The notes beneath the pieces were generated by a model that saw only the letters and a list, made by a program, of their open reading frames with translations, did no database searches and had not been told where the DNA came from. From contig NZ_JAPCHV010000020.1 of assembly GCF_026107645.2 (NCBI RefSeq), forward strand, positions 24,998-88,997: DNA of 64,000 nucleotides, read 5' to 3'. This stretch comes from Flavobacterium sp. MFBS3-15 (GTDB lineage Bacteria; Bacteroidota; Bacteroidia; Flavobacteriales; Flavobacteriaceae). The translations under genes were made by a program, and so were the position numbers. The first letter of the stretch is position 1, and every line of letters starts with the position of its first letter. This document shows positions 12,101-20,387 of the stretch, piece after piece.

Positions 12101-15100
12101 CGTTATCGTACCACCTGTCCAGTTCACCACTGCGGCTAGGTAGAGCGCTGAACTGGCATTTGCAGCAACTGTTGAAGTTGCCACTGTTCCCGAATTCGGG
12201 TCAACGTTAATGTTACCTGCGCTTTGGTTAAAAACACCGTTGTGATAAAGGTTACCGTTAATGTTAAGCGTACCACCGGCAACAGTAAGCGTACCGCCGT
12301 TGGTAAACCTTCGGTCACCACCACCTGCAGGTCCAACATTTACAGTGCCGCTATTCAATGCGAATGTACCGCCGGAGTTATTGCTGATACCTGTAGTTGA
12401 TGCACCGGCGGCGTTAATTGTACCACCGGCAACAGTAATTGTGCCTGTATTCGTCACAGTGGTTGCATTCACAGTACCGCTGTTTGCGTTTACGGCACCT
12501 GCATTTGTCAGTGTCGCTGATGCCAGCGTACCGCCTGTTACATTAATAGTACCGCCTGTTACAGTGGTAACGGCATTTGTAACTGTCAGCGTGTTCGCGC
12601 TAAGCGCTAAAACTCCCGTATTGGTTATACCTACAGCAGATGCCGCAGCTGTGTAGCTGCCATCAACTGTAACGGTATGGCCCGGCTGTATGGATACTAC
12701 ATCTGTAGCTCCTGGAACAGCATTCTTATTCCATGTTGCTGCATCATTCCAGTTACCTGTCTGTACAGAAAGGTATGGAATGTCTGCACTGTTGATACCC
12801 ATGTAGAAATCATTTGTAGTGATCTGGGCATAGGTAAGGCCTGTCCTTTGGGCATGTGGCAAAGTAGTACCTGCCTGATGGGTACCTGCAACCCCTGTAA
12901 GAGTTATGATCCTCGCTGCAGCTGTCGATGGCGCAGAGCCAAATACTCCTGTAGCCGATAGCGCCAGCTTATATGTTGATGCCGCCATGTCTGTACCCAA
13001 AACACTCACCGACCATTTGCCGTTAGAGCGGGTATCCATCGTATAGGTATCATCGGTAATAGCTATAGGGCTTGTACCTGTCCCCGCTGTGTATGTTACA
13101 GCGAGTATGCCCGGATCTGTAGGTGTAACGCGCTCTATCCATGCGTGCCTGGCATTTCCGGCTGCATCGACCAACGGGAATTGTGAAGTTGTAGTTGTCG
13201 GAACTGCATTGCCCGCAAGCGATGAGCCTGTTTGGGTATTGTTCCATCCGCGGGCAAAAGCGCTGCCCGGAGCCATACCGCCCGATGTAACCGTAAGTGT
13301 TGTACCCGGCGCGGTTAAGGTACCCCATAGTAGTGCTTTGCCTGCCGTAGTGCTGGCTTTACCATCAAATACGATAATGCCTGAAACACTTGCAGCCACC
13401 GAAGTGTTTACCACAACCTGATTCAAAGGATTGATGGTAACACCATTAGCCGATGTATTCCTGAAGGTTACATTTGCAAAGTTGGTTGTTGGAGATGATG
13501 CCGCATTAATAATTACACCCGCACCATTTACAGTTACAGCTTGTGCTGATGTCTGGGCGGAAGCTGTAGTACCCGTAGTCGCAGTAAACACAGTAGTTCC
13601 GTTTGCTATAAAGGTACCATCATTTTCTACCGTTAAATTCCCCCCTATGTTAGTTGTAGAGGCGCTTTGGTGATAAACACCGGCAGTCACGGTAAGGTTG
13701 CCATTGATAACATTGGCATCTGCAGCTGCACCCGCCTGGGTAATCCTCCTTGTGGCTATTGCACCCGGGTTATTTACCACAAGGTTGCCAAGGTTAAGCC
13801 TGCCTGAACCTGTAAAAAGGTTGTAGAAGAATCCATAGTTACCGCCGCCGGCTTCTGTAGACGATCCGTTACCAAACTGTACTGTATGGTTCGAAGAAGC
13901 ATTAAAGCTTACACTAAGGTTTCCATACAAAGCATAAGCGCTGGTGTTGGTCGTGGCTGTATGCGGGTCTACAATAGTAAGAGTACCTCCGCTAAGGGTT
14001 ATAGTGCCTGTAGCAAATGGTGTACCGGATACCCCGAAGCCAACCAGTGGCGTTCCCGAAGCTACCGATGTAAGCGCATCGCCATTATTATTACCGTCAA
14101 CCACTATGGCGCCATTGCTTTGGGTAAAGGTACTGCCTGTTGTAGTAACAATGTTACCGTTTACAATAAGTGTTCCTCCCGATACGTTCAGTGTACCGGA
14201 GTTAGCAAGCGTACTATTATTGTTAGCACACCCCACAGTAAGCTGGCCACCGCTTACATTAAGCGTACCACCGTTTTGTATTGTGATGCTGCTTGTCGTA
14301 AGGGTACCCGAAGTTACTGCCATTGTAATGCCCGATGGTATGATCGCCACCTGGCCGCATACCGGCCCGGTGCCGTTGTTCCAGTTGGCCGCAGTAGCAT
14401 AGTCGCCTGAAGTTATTGCGGTAATCTGCGGCGATGCGAAAGAGGCGGATGTTACCCACGCGCTATATCCCGAGGCATCGCAATTGGTTCGAACGTGCAG
14501 GTAATAGGTAGTATTGGTGGCCGGAAGAGCTACATTACTCACTGATGTACCTGTTACCCCTGTACCCGATGCAGGTGGCGTAGCCGACGTGGTTATGGCA
14601 TATTCATACCCTACTGGTGTTCCCCCTGCTCCCGCAGGCGGCGCTGTCCAGCTTATGTTGGCGGTAATTGTAGTCGGGTTGGTCGTAACTGTAAGTGCCG
14701 TAGGTACCACACAGTTAGGTGTCTGCGAAAAGCTCACATTGTCCATGAACATGTTATCCCCATATTCTGAGTGGAATTTGAAAGCTACCAGCACGTAAGG
14801 CTTGTTGGCAATCTCCGAAGAATAGTAAATTTTGGTGTTCCATTGGGCCGTACCTGACGCAAGGGAACTGTCATGCCTTGCATACAACGACCCCATGTTG
14901 GTCCAGCTAACACCATCTGTAGAATACTGCAGCTGCATGCCTTCATTAAGATGTGCGCCACTGTTGTAAGATGTACCATTCTCATTCCTCCAGTCAAACT
15001 TAATGGCCACATTGCTTATTCCTGTAGTATTAAGCGGAAGGCTGATCAGGCGTTCCTCTGACCCCGCTCCTCCGTTACTATTGGAATAAGAGTTATATTG

Positions 15101-17479
15101 TATCATATGGGTTCCTTCACTCGGGCTGGTAGTCGGGTTGGACCCGGACGTCACATACGACAAATAAGTACCGGTTTGAATGGCGGCAATATTCCTGCTC
15201 CAACATACCGGTATCGTGGTTGCATTAAAGCCCTGGCTCGACGGGAATGTCGTTGTAGGTGTACAAGGTGTCGTAAAGGCTGCACTTGTTGACCAAGCGC
15301 TATAGGTGCCGCTGCAGTCTGTACGCACATAAAGCGTATACTGCGTACTTCCTGTAAGAGCCGCCCCAAAAGTAACAGAAGTAGCTGAAGTGGTCGTACC
15401 ACTGTCGGTAAGGCCTGTAGTCCCGCTTCCTCCGGCCCCACTTGTCCGCAGTTCCCACTGGTATCCTGAAGGTGTTCCTAAAGAAGGTGCTGACCAAGAA
15501 CCGTTCCCAGCATTATAAGCGGTTGCTCCTGCGGTGACATTAACTGGAACACCACACGCCGGCGGAGTAGTAGTTACCAATATTATTTGAGCCAACGTCG
15601 ATCCAATGGCTGTAGCAGTAGGTGGCGAAGCCGGACTCGGGTTTGTAGAATCGTTTCTATAATAAAGCCCCCTGTTGGTCGCAGTAAAACCTGCCCAGTT
15701 GTTTAAACCAGTAAAACTTGCCGAATTCTCGTCTACCGCCACAACCAAATTGCTTATCCCATCCCAAAGGAAAGGTGTTGTTAGTGTGAGTTCCACCCAG
15801 GAGTTTGCCGTAAGGTCCGGCATTGTACCTGAAAAAACCTGGGTCATTGCTGAAGCAGCAATCCAGTCAGTCGTTGAGCTAAAGGTTGTTTTTGCTGTAT
15901 TTCCGATATATACTACCCAACTATTATAAGTACTAAACGGAGTGTTTGCTGATGTTGGCTTGAACCGTATTTTTGTGATGTAGTTGTTTCCGGCCGTGTT
16001 GTTAGCGTTCAGTTCGCTTGCAAGGTAGATCTGCTGCGAATAGTTATAGCCATAATTCGTGACAATTGGAAACTCAGTAACAGTTGTTGAGCCGCTGCCG
16101 ATCTGGCCGGAAAACATAGTGGTGAAAGACCCGGCACTTGTAGTATAGTATGTCGTTCCGCCACTATTGGTTGCATACGACCGGTAATAATATGTTGTAC
16201 CCGGTGTCAATCCGGAAATTGTTGTAGAAAAAGTTCCTCCTGAACTTCCGCTAAAACCTGAGCCTGCTACTAAAACTGTTGAAGCGTCTGCCGGGAAAGA
16301 AGAGCTTGTACTATATTGTATGCCATATGCTGTAACCGCAGAACAGCCTATTTGGCTTATTGTAGTGCCTGTAATGGTTGCACCTGTGCTTGTTAGTGTT
16401 CCGGTTGTGCCGTTGCCTGATAATGTAGGTGCGCTATTTATACCCGCCCCGGTTACGGCTATACTGCTGGCAGCGGCACTGCCCCCTGCTACCGGTATGC
16501 TGCCACTGTAACTCGCTACCGACGTTGGCGTAAGTTTAATGAATACTTGTTGGCTGATAGTTCCTGACGAAGGGGTTAACGTAAGGGTGCTGGTATATGT
16601 TCCGCCTGATGTAGTTGAAAAAGTATAACCTACGAACGGACCAACCGTTACGTCTCCAGTGAGGTTGACCCCGCTAACTGTAGTATTCTGTGGCCCGCCC
16701 TCAACATTGAGACAGACATTGCCAAAAGTACCTGATATTACACCTCCTGAAAGAAAAGGCCCGGTAGCCGGAGTATATGTCAAAGATATATCATCGATAG
16801 CTCCATAACCATGTGGTGAAACTGCATCGGCCTTATAGGTAAAAATAAGGTTTGTTGTCGTACCTGCAAGTGTATTTGATAAGTTAACGGTTTGGGCTGT
16901 AAATGTTGTAACTGCAGCGCTTGGATAAGGGCCGAATACAATACCTGTAGTGGGAGCTGTGCCTGAAGTTGGTGCAGCCGCATTGGTACTTACCAAAAGG
17001 TAATCATATGGCGTTCCACCAAAAACATCTGAAACTGCCTGCTTGTACTTAAAAGTAAGTACAATATTTGTTGCACCGGGCGGAATCGTGATACTCCTGT
17101 ACATATGTGCAGTAGTTGCGATGCCATTAGTACCGACACTTGTATTGCTTGATCCGATAAAAGCGGCGCGGTTGCCGGAATAACCAGTCTGTGCCGTGCC
17201 TATGTACCACGCACGGCTGGTATTAGAACCATTTAAAATAGTCCAGTTGTTTGCTGCAAATGTAGCACCTGTCTCAAATCCTCCATCACCGGAAGCCGAG
17301 ATGAGAGTTTGTCCAAAAGCACTACCACCCGCCCCTATAAAAATCAGGAACAGCAAGATGCAAGACTGCATCCGCGAGTGCTGTTTTTGAGCACGCTGAT
17401 TTGCATCATCCTGTGCCGCTTTACTTCGCACCTCTAACGATCTCCTATCATTAGGTGACGAAATGTAATTTTTTACCAT
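3146..17479 (-). CDS. Giant (4,777 aa) multidomain T9SS type C surface protein, adhesin-like
   Basis: One uninterrupted frame. The N-terminus has a 36-residue polar extension before a hydrophobic core (MQSCILLFLIFIGAGGSAFG); Met37 at 17371 is a possible shorter start. Approximate domains: MAM/jelly-roll-like 57-240; choice-of-anchor-J-like 750-915; fibronectin III-like 924-1014; beta-helix-like blocks opening with an N-W-x-x-A-x-x-W motif near 1017, 1567 and 4207; a second MAM-like domain around 2410-2550; GEVED-like domains (WIDWNND and relatives) at 2643-2790, 2887-3027 and 3597-3747; IPT/TIG-like domains at 3030-3114 and 3752-3840; tandem Ig-like domains (YQWQ) at 3190-3590. A T9SS type C domain and sorting tail (about 4550-4777, ending GRVTKRIIF) close the protein. 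Three FN3-like units share TTSATPPASGT. No catalytic domain was seen, so adhesion or a matrix role is inferred. Confidence 0.93.
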   Translation of the reverse strand: MVKNYISSPNDRRSLEVRSKAAQDDANQRAQKQHSRMQSCILLFLIFIGAGGSAFGQTLISASGDGGFETGATFAANNWTILNGSNTSRAWYIGTAQTGYSGNRAAFIGSSNTSVGTNGIATTAHMYRSITIPPGATNIVLTFKYKQAVSDVFGGTPYDYLLVSTNAAAPTSGTAPTTGIVFGPYPSAAVTTFTAQTVNLSNTLAGTTTNLIFTYKADAVSPHGYGAIDDISLTYTPATGPFLSGGVISGTFGNVCLNVEGGPQNTTVSGVNLTGDVTVGPFVGYTFSTTSGGTYTSTLTLTPSSGTISQQVFIKLTPTSVASYSGSIPVAGGSAAASSIAVTGAGINSAPTLSGNGTTGTLTSTGATITGTTISQIGCSAVTAYGIQYSTSSSFPADASTVLVAGSGFSGSSGGTFSTTISGLTPGTTYYYRSYATNSGGTTYYTTSAGSFTTMFSGQIGSGSTTVTEFPIVTNYGYNYSQQIYLASELNANNTAGNNYITKIRFKPTSANTPFSTYNSWVVYIGNTAKTTFSSTTDWIAASAMTQVFSGTMPDLTANSWVELTLTTPFLWDGISNLVVAVDENSASFTGLNNWAGFTATNRGLYYRNDSTNPSPASPPTATAIGSTLAQIILVTTTPPACGVPVNVTAGATAYNAGNGSWSAPSLGTPSGYQWELRTSGAGGSGTTGLTDSGTTTSATSVTFGAALTGSTQYTLYVRTDCSGTYSAWSTSAAFTTPCTPTTTFPSSQGFNATTIPVCWSRNIAAIQTGTYLSYVTSGSNPTTSPSEGTHMIQYNSYSNSNGGAGSEERLISLPLNTTGISNVAIKFDWRNENGTSYNSGAHLNEGMQLQYSTDGVSWTNMGSLYARHDSSLASGTAQWNTKIYYSSEIANKPYVLVAFKFHSEYGDNMFMDNVSFSQTPNCVVPTALTVTTNPTTITANISWTAPPAGAGGTPVGYEYAITTSATPPASGTGVTGTSVSNVALPATNTTYYLHVRTNCDASGYSAWVTSASFASPQITAITSGDYATAANWNNGTGPVCGQVAIIPSGITMAVTSGTLTTSSITIQNGGTLNVSGGQLTVGCANNNSTLANSGTLNVSGGTLIVNGNIVTTTGSTFTQSNGAIVVDGNNNGDALTSVASGTPLVGFGVSGTPFATGTITLSGGTLTIVDPHTATTNTSAYALYGNLSVSFNASSNHTVQFGNGSSTEAGGGNYGFFYNLFTGSGRLNLGNLVVNNPGAIATRRITQAGAAADANVINGNLTVTAGVYHQSASTTNIGGNLTVENDGTFIANGTTVFTATTGTTASAQTSAQAVTVNGAGVIINAASSPTTNFANVTFRNTSANGVTINPLNQVVVNTSVAASVSGIIVFDGKASTTAGKALLWGTLTAPGTTLTVTSGGMAPGSAFARGWNNTQTGSSLAGNAVPTTTTSQFPLVDAAGNARHAWIERVTPTDPGILAVTYTAGTGTSPIAITDDTYTMDTRSNGKWSVSVLGTDMAASTYKLALSATGVFGSAPSTAAARIITLTGVAGTHQAGTTLPHAQRTGLTYAQITTNDFYMGINSADIPYLSVQTGNWNDAATWNKNAVPGATDVVSIQPGHTVTVDGSYTAAASAVGITNTGVLALSANTLTVTNAVTTVTGGTINVTGGTLASATLTNAGAVNANSGTVNATTVTNTGTITVAGGTINAAGASTTGISNNSGGTFALNSGTVNVGPAGGGDRRFTNGGTLTVAGGTLNINGNLYHNGVFNQSAGNINVDPNSGTVATSTVAANASSALYLAAVVNWTGGTITVIDPPVTTSTSHYTLYYSTSATSEVSPSHTTRFGDGVSSTAGGNAIGYYLYNYVGSGKINFGNVVVNGPATGTATATNRVVKLNSYPLGVKGNFTLQNGGEFSHNGYELAVAGNISIGAGSIYYANATLNLALPSGVSTVVNTVAQTITNAGTIQNTTGTVTANLSSLTVNNNNASGVTLNSPLTMSGTLTLTSGKVNTTTTNLLTLGTATSGGTMNNAGSATAYINGPFARTFAASRTSTGAFTLNALFPVGTSSAYQPMYVDPTTAASGAIVVRVEPFTTNAGTQGVGVTSLSSNRWEALITSGLANLTSTYVRVLDGTLVASNKIIQAPSAAGEYSPIIPVTTHAAGMLSTTSAIAAADYKGYFAYGNLNPCTAPADQPTSFTASAHTNTSFNVAYTAAPSAPSHYLVVRYNITGGAATVTAPVDYTAYAANAALGAGTVVYSGTGLTFAQTGLTAANTYQYYVYSYNNTGCYGPVYNTTSPLVQSVTTCVAATGAPATLTAATTPAATATSFRAQWTASSTADATYIMDVATNTGFTTFVPGYEALPVSGLNQDITGLTANTTYYVRVRAITGYCISANSPTLTFTTPCVVSDAPIALDFATGTIPLCWTTTSSSPSGAGLWLFAGQADYEGALNGRAAGTFAWVDGSTPGTVTDVTLLSPSLNLATLTVPELSFDYFSNYSTGTNCTFKVDVFNGTIWTNIYTNATDDVNWRTVTLSLSAYAGTTVQLRFVVDKSTSDTAYYDDILLDNVNIHETPSCIMPDNVAVNLSSTTSANFSWAAPATGSAAIGYEYFVSTSATPPASGTATTSTSVSAYAVTASTNYYLHVRTNCGSGSYSSWRSVPFYTNYCLTGTNNTGYEYIYSFSTTGGYTNITNNATDGPGYSDYTIMNVSQSLGNTVNYSIAVEDYYEDGTGLAMFIDWNNDLDFNDANETVYTSNGYVTYTDLITGTITIPAGTPNGSYRMRLRTDYYSANPSACGTVDYSETEDYTFKVVSPVTCYVPTSLSTTSVTTTTANLSWAAPATAPVPSGYEYAVTTSATPPASGTAITGTSVSAYSGLVMNTTYYLHVRSNCDASGYSDWSTYQFIHGYCASGTSSTGYYIKSVTTTGGTANISNTGTTLATGGYSYNPAMAVSQSEGNSVNISVSITGSTHGINVWVDWNDDLILSDSEKVYASGSYVSTGSGSITVPIGAIVGNHRMRVKSDYLSTNPPACGIISYGETEDYVFTVLPAPPRITSFTPTAVCAGAGDTITLTGAHFTGATAVKFNGVNAVFNIVSDTSITAVVPSSATTGTISVTSADGTGTSLTSLTVNPYPVVDDITGGDIAVCMPNTVQLGMVTTGGIWGTSNPAIATVSSTGLVTPHAAGTVTIAYTKTTNGCVTSESTTLTFSEPVVITSMPTSEIVLPGSNAQFTVAATGTGLTYQWEVSESNGAYTALGNDSTYSGATTATLTVTNVLPGMDGNKYRVVVSGTAPCAAATSDAATLSVSDIGITSHPASVTLCDNGAGTASFTVVATGDALEYQWQVNAGSGWVIVNNGTTGNITYSGADTNVLSLSGITAANNNWIYRVYVEEGAASATSNDALLTVNSAVVINQAPMAQTACSTGSVVNFTTDVSGTGLTYQWQYATSAGGTFSNVTNATPAGVTYSGATTATLAVTTTASTPVGGAYFYRVVVNGTAPCGPATSVAAQLIINNPTIGSAPVAASVVRGNSVNFTVATSAPSPTYQWQFATTLNGAYADVANSTPAGTTYSGAQSATLTVNAGTTATGSGYFYRVVVTSDGCTVTSAGAAMTVIDYCTAPITTSGTADYMTAISVAGTTLSSTPGAVGDSSNNFYALLTGSDNTATFLQANAYTATVSVVSGNTNPQGVGIWIDLNNDGDFADANEFMGAASIAGGSSGTISINIPSTATLGSRRMRVRNARNQIITSGNMCTSYARGTTVEYIITIGQPSGPSITAFTPASYCADSGMITITGTNLQGGTLTIGGTPVTPVVINGAGTQLTATVTAGVSGVVSITTPGGTATSGALATPNFSISAPPALTLSSATGTVCAGQSSAVVTLTAGGSSYDNFVVTSVPAGAAWSGNASTGYTFSPTVNTVYTISATQNSGSCARTATYTATVLSNPVYPVTPATASICSGVIQMLTAGSGAVASGTAILGTGTAIAGNTDTNKPNPLSRYYEGQKAQMLFRANELTAQNMASGSVITAVTFDLGAFTTNSEAVISNFTIRMGATSTNVMTGFVSGTSDVYGPAGFTATATGLVTFTLSTPFVWDGTSNVIVETIHNNPDLSWESGNNVRYSTTTFNSTYSRMQDDVAGGITGMDAATGGQVAVSTSRPNMTFAFTNPTPVWSPVEGLYTDAAATVPYTGTARSTVYAKPEETTTYTATVNNGNGCSSDSEATVTILPKQWIGGTSSDWNNAANWCGGQVPTAQDNIVISSDAGFMPQIGTDVEDEDEVITQNVQVFGNSLTVEDGAVMNVYGGCVLNITNAVTVEEGGSLIFDNYAHLVQGENVTNNPNSGEITFKRLSSKIFRLDYTLWSSPVEDQMLKAFSSGTLDNRFYKYNETSDAYSLIGSPSTTEMDEGKSYLIRVVNTHPAYVAPAEEAEEPEGTRWQGEFTGRPRSGNIDVPVTNQLNGFNAVGNPYPSPINIYDFFDGNAGMINPGSALYFWRKKNETGTGSYARVTKMMYTRNMTNDFGDTGEGYFDGTPSSWVINPGQGFIVKVVQAGNVHFNNGMRVGLNNQQFFRNAQDQDEVTMSRMWLNINGSEGQFAQAGIGYTDVTTLDIDYGWDGRAFVNDGNMSLFSLAGEEKLGIQARAAFDASDVVPMGYNAAAAGTYTISLDHFDGVFTTDVDIFLKDNLLGGVTHDLKAGNYTFETEGGINTSRFEVVYAEVLGTDNPVLDPNNVIVYKNGTSININTGVLNMEGVAIYDTRGRMLYSKDGINATETVIENLHSDQQVLIIQINTDKGRVTKRIIF

Positions 17480-17767
17480 AGTTTTAACATTTTAGATGCT
17501 AAAAGTAAAGCAATTAACAACACCTTAACACTCCTAATAGTTATTTATTGAATAATTAGTAAAATAATAAATAACGAATAATTATTTAAAAAATGAGCTT
17601 AATATATTGTTAAAATTAACATTAAAGCAAGAATATGTTATAATAAAAACATAACGTCTATAGCTTTTTTCTTACACAAAAGTTAATTTTATGTCGTTTT
17701 CTTCTTAAGAATCAAAAAATTAAGCTAAAAAAAAAACATAGTCGCTAAATAATGTTATAATAATAAC
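17480..17767. other. AT-rich intergenic region upstream of the giant gene
   Basis: This AT-rich stretch contains no convincing ORF. A near-consensus -7 box on the minus strand (TACTTTTA, 17500-17507) lies 20 bases before the giant gene, but no TTG is correctly spaced. It may hold a long 5' untranslated leader. Nothing else was recognised. Confidence 0.4.
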
Positions 17768-17803
17768 AATAAAAGCCATTCCTTAATAAGGAATGGCTTT
17801 TTA
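17768..17803 (-). terminator. Terminator after ribH (perfect hairpin)
   Basis: A perfect inverted repeat, AAAAGCCATTCCTTA / TAAGGAATGGCTTTT, lies 18 bases beyond the ribH stop. A/T runs flank both arms, so it could work in either direction. Confidence 0.85.
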
Positions 17804-17820
17804 TGTATGATTTAAATATT

Positions 17821-18312
17821 TTACTTAGTTTCTCTCCGCAAATTGGCCATCCTAATGCCTACAATGGCTGCTTCAGTACCTTTATTGCCATGAATGCCCC
17901 CACTGCGGTCGATGGCCTGCTGCATGGTGTTATCTGTAAGCACGCAGAATATCACCGGCACATCAGTTAACACATTGAGGTCCTTTATCCCCTGCGACAC
18001 CGCTTCGCATACAAAATCAAAGTGCTTGGTCTCGCCCTGTATCACGCTGCCTATTGCAATTACAGCATCCACCTGCCGGGTATCAATCATCCTTTTACAG
18101 CCGTAAATCAGCTCAAAACTTCCCGGCACCTGCCAGGTAATGATATCATCCTCCCCCGCCCCATTCTCGAGCAAAGCCTCAACAGCGCCTTTATAAAGTC
18201 CGCCGGTAATATTTTCGTTCCACTCCGAAACAACAATCCCAAACCGAAAACCTTTCGCGTTTGGGACTGTAGTTTTATCGTAATCTGATAAATTCTTATT
18301 TATTGTAGCCAT
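17821..18312 (-). CDS. ribH: 6,7-dimethyl-8-ribityllumazine synthase
   Basis: A 163-residue protein of the usual length for this family. RibH condenses 5-amino-6-ribitylaminouracil with 3,4-dihydroxy-2-butanone 4-phosphate, the penultimate step of riboflavin synthesis, and normally forms a cytosolic capsid-like oligomer. Family motifs visible are the substrate-binding region VPGSFELIYGCK, GSVIQGETKHFDFVC with the catalytic-loop histidine, and FCVLTDNTMQQAIDRSGG. It lies 2 bases downstream of the TPR gene on the same strand, so the two are probably cotranscribed, and a strong terminator follows. Confidence 0.96.
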   Translation of the reverse strand: MATINKNLSDYDKTTVPNAKGFRFGIVVSEWNENITGGLYKGAVEALLENGAGEDDIITWQVPGSFELIYGCKRMIDTRQVDAVIAIGSVIQGETKHFDFVCEAVSQGIKDLNVLTDVPVIFCVLTDNTMQQAIDRSGGIHGNKGTEAAIVGIRMANLRRETK

Positions 18313-18314
18313 CT

Positions 18315-19100
18315 TTACTCAGCCATTGCAATGTAAGCATCAATGCTCACACCTTCCGGAGACGTTTCATACTTCTCCTTGATCTCATTAAAATATTTAA
18401 GCGCTTCAGCTTTCTTATTCATGCCCACCAAAAGCTGGCCGGCCTTGAACATGAAACGTGGCGTAGTAAGGTTGTTCTCGCTTGCCTTGATTGCTTTTTC
18501 ATAATATTCCAGTGCAGAGTTATTATCTTTCAGCTGTGCAAAAGCATCGCCTGTGCCACCCAAAGCAAGTGCGCTGAGTATATCGTCTTCGGTCTTGAAA
18601 TCTTCAAGGTACTGTACTGCCTCTTTGTACTTTCCAGTATTAAGGTAGGCCATGCCCGCAAAGTAATGTGCAAGGTTGGCTGCATCCGTACCGGGGTACG
18701 ATTCGATGATGCCAAGGAAGCCTTTTTTGCCTTCACCGCCTTTTAATGAAAGGTTGTAAAGCGAGTCGCTTGCAGTCTGCCCGTTTACAGCCTGGTCAAA
18801 ATACTGCTCGGCCTGGAACATTTCATTCGCTGCATCTTCCTGCTTTGGAGAAACAATGAATTTATCATAGAACATATAACCCACGATGCCCAATGCAATA
18901 ACGCCAATAACAATGAATATCATCTTTTGGTTTCTTTGCACCCACTCCTCTGTCTTTGAAGCTCCGGCGTCTAATGAATTGAATACTTCAGCGGTAGTAC
19001 TGTTACCGTCAAAAGTTTCTTCCTGTTCAATAACATTTTCCTCTTTAACTTCCGGTTCAGGTTTTGCAGGTTTATAGCCCCTTTTGTTATATGTTGCCAT
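18315..19100 (-). CDS. Membrane-anchored tetratricopeptide protein (YfgM-like)
   Basis: A 261-residue protein. It has an acidic cytoplasmic N-terminal segment (about 1-58), one transmembrane helix (MIFIVIGVIALGIVGYMFYD, about 60-80), and an extracytoplasmic C-terminal part with TPR-like helix pairs such as YFAGMAYLNTGKYKEAVQYL and NNSALEYYEKAIKA. Topology resembles YfgM-type ancillary proteins of the secretion machinery, but this is fold-level similarity only. It precedes ribH by 2 bases. A -7-like box (TATTTTTG, minus strand, 19122-19129) lies 22 bases upstream of the start. Confidence 0.85.
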   Translation of the reverse strand: MATYNKRGYKPAKPEPEVKEENVIEQEETFDGNSTTAEVFNSLDAGASKTEEWVQRNQKMIFIVIGVIALGIVGYMFYDKFIVSPKQEDAANEMFQAEQYFDQAVNGQTASDSLYNLSLKGGEGKKGFLGIIESYPGTDAANLAHYFAGMAYLNTGKYKEAVQYLEDFKTEDDILSALALGGTGDAFAQLKDNNSALEYYEKAIKASENNLTTPRFMFKAGQLLVGMNKKAEALKYFNEIKEKYETSPEGVSIDAYIAMAE

Positions 19101-19245
19101 CTATCTTATTTTAATGAGCCGCAAAAATAAAATTTTTATTGAAATTTAAAATATCTTTTTGTCGTTATTTTTCGATAATTTGCACCTTCTATAAAAATGA
19201 GCCTGATAAAACACAAGGTTCTCACAATCAAGGATACGTTTACCG

Positions 19246-20325
19246 ATGTACTTAAAGAATCTCTCGCTGCTCAATTATAAAAATATAACCGAGGCAGATT
19301 ATGGCTTCGACAGCAAGATCAACTGCTTTACCGGCAGGAACGGTGTGGGCAAAACCAATGTGCTCGATGCCATATACCACCTCGCCTACGGTAAAAGCTA
19401 CTTCAATCCCCTGGCGCTGCAAAACATAAAGCACGGCGAAGAGTTTTTTGTGATTGACGGGACTTTCGAAAAAGACGGCCGCAGGGAACAGATCGTGTGC
19501 AGCCTCAAAAAAGGGCAGAAAAAGGTACTCAAGCGCAATGGAAGGATTTATGACAAATTTTCAGAGCATGTAGGGCTCATACCGCTGGTAATCATCTCCC
19601 CTTCGGACAGCGACCTTATTACCGAAGGAAGCGAGACCCGCAGGAAATTCCTGGACAGCGTCATTTCACAACTGGATGCCGCCTATCTCCAGGAGCTCAT
19701 CAATTACCAGAAAGTCGTCGCGCAACGCAACGCACTGCTCAAGTATTTTGCCCTGAACCATGCTTTTGACCGCGACACCTTATATATATATAACGAACAG
19801 CTGGACGTCATGGGGCAGGCGCTTTTTGAAAAACGCAAACAGTTCCTTGAAGATTTTATACCTATATTCAATAAGCACCACCGAGCCATTACCGAGAGCG
19901 CTGAAAGCGTAAGCCTCCGTTACGACAGCCACCTGCACGAAAAAAGCCTGGCACAACTGCTGGAAGACAGCCTTCAGCGCGACCGTGTGCTGCAATATAC
20001 CAGTGTCGGGATCCACAAGGACGACCTGCTGTTTGAAATTGACGGGCATCCCATTAAAAAGTTCGGGTCACAGGGACAGCAGAAGTCTTTTCTCATAGCG
20101 CTTAAGCTCGCACAGTTCGAATTCATGAAAAAGCAGGGCGGAATATTACCGATACTCTTGTTTGACGATGTGTTCGATAAGCTGGACGAGACACGCGTGG
20201 CCAAGATCGTGAAGATGATCGACGATAAGGTATTCGGGCAGATATTCATTTCCGACACCCATCCGGAACGTACGGAGGCCATAATAAAGCAAACCCACCA
20301 GAGCTACAGGATTTTTAATTTATGA
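19246..20325 (+). CDS. recF: DNA replication/repair protein RecF
   Basis: A 359-residue SMC-like ATPase. RecF helps load RecA onto gapped DNA with RecO and RecR. Walker A (GRNGVGKTN) is at residues 30-38, the signature region ([20 protein letters not shown]) is near 267-286, and Walker B ([12 protein letters not shown]) is near 304-315. Length and motif order fit a complete RecF. It is transcribed divergently from the TPR/ribH pair with 145 bases between. The ATG at 19246 places Met immediately before the conserved N-terminal strand ([13 protein letters not shown]). Confidence 0.97.
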   Translation: MYLKNLSLLNYKNITEADYGFDSKINCFTGRNGVGKTNVLDAIYHLAYGKSYFNPLALQNIKHGEEFFVIDGTFEKDGRREQIVCSLKKGQKKVLKRNGRIYDKFSEHVGLIPLVIISPSDSDLITEGSETRRKFLDSVISQLDAAYLQELINYQKVVAQRNALLKYFALNHAFDRDTLYIYNEQLDVMGQALFEKRKQFLEDFIPIFNKHHRAITESAESVSLRYDSHLHEKSLAQLLEDSLQRDRVLQYTSVGIHKDDLLFEIDGHPIKKFGSQGQQKSFLIALKLAQFEFMKKQGGILPILLFDDVFDKLDETRVAKIVKMIDDKVFGQIFISDTHPERTEAIIKQTHQSYRIFNL

Positions 20326-20387
20326 TTTTCTATTGATTATTGCCCCAACGTTTGTAATTTGGCATTTGAAAATTGGAATTTAGCTTT

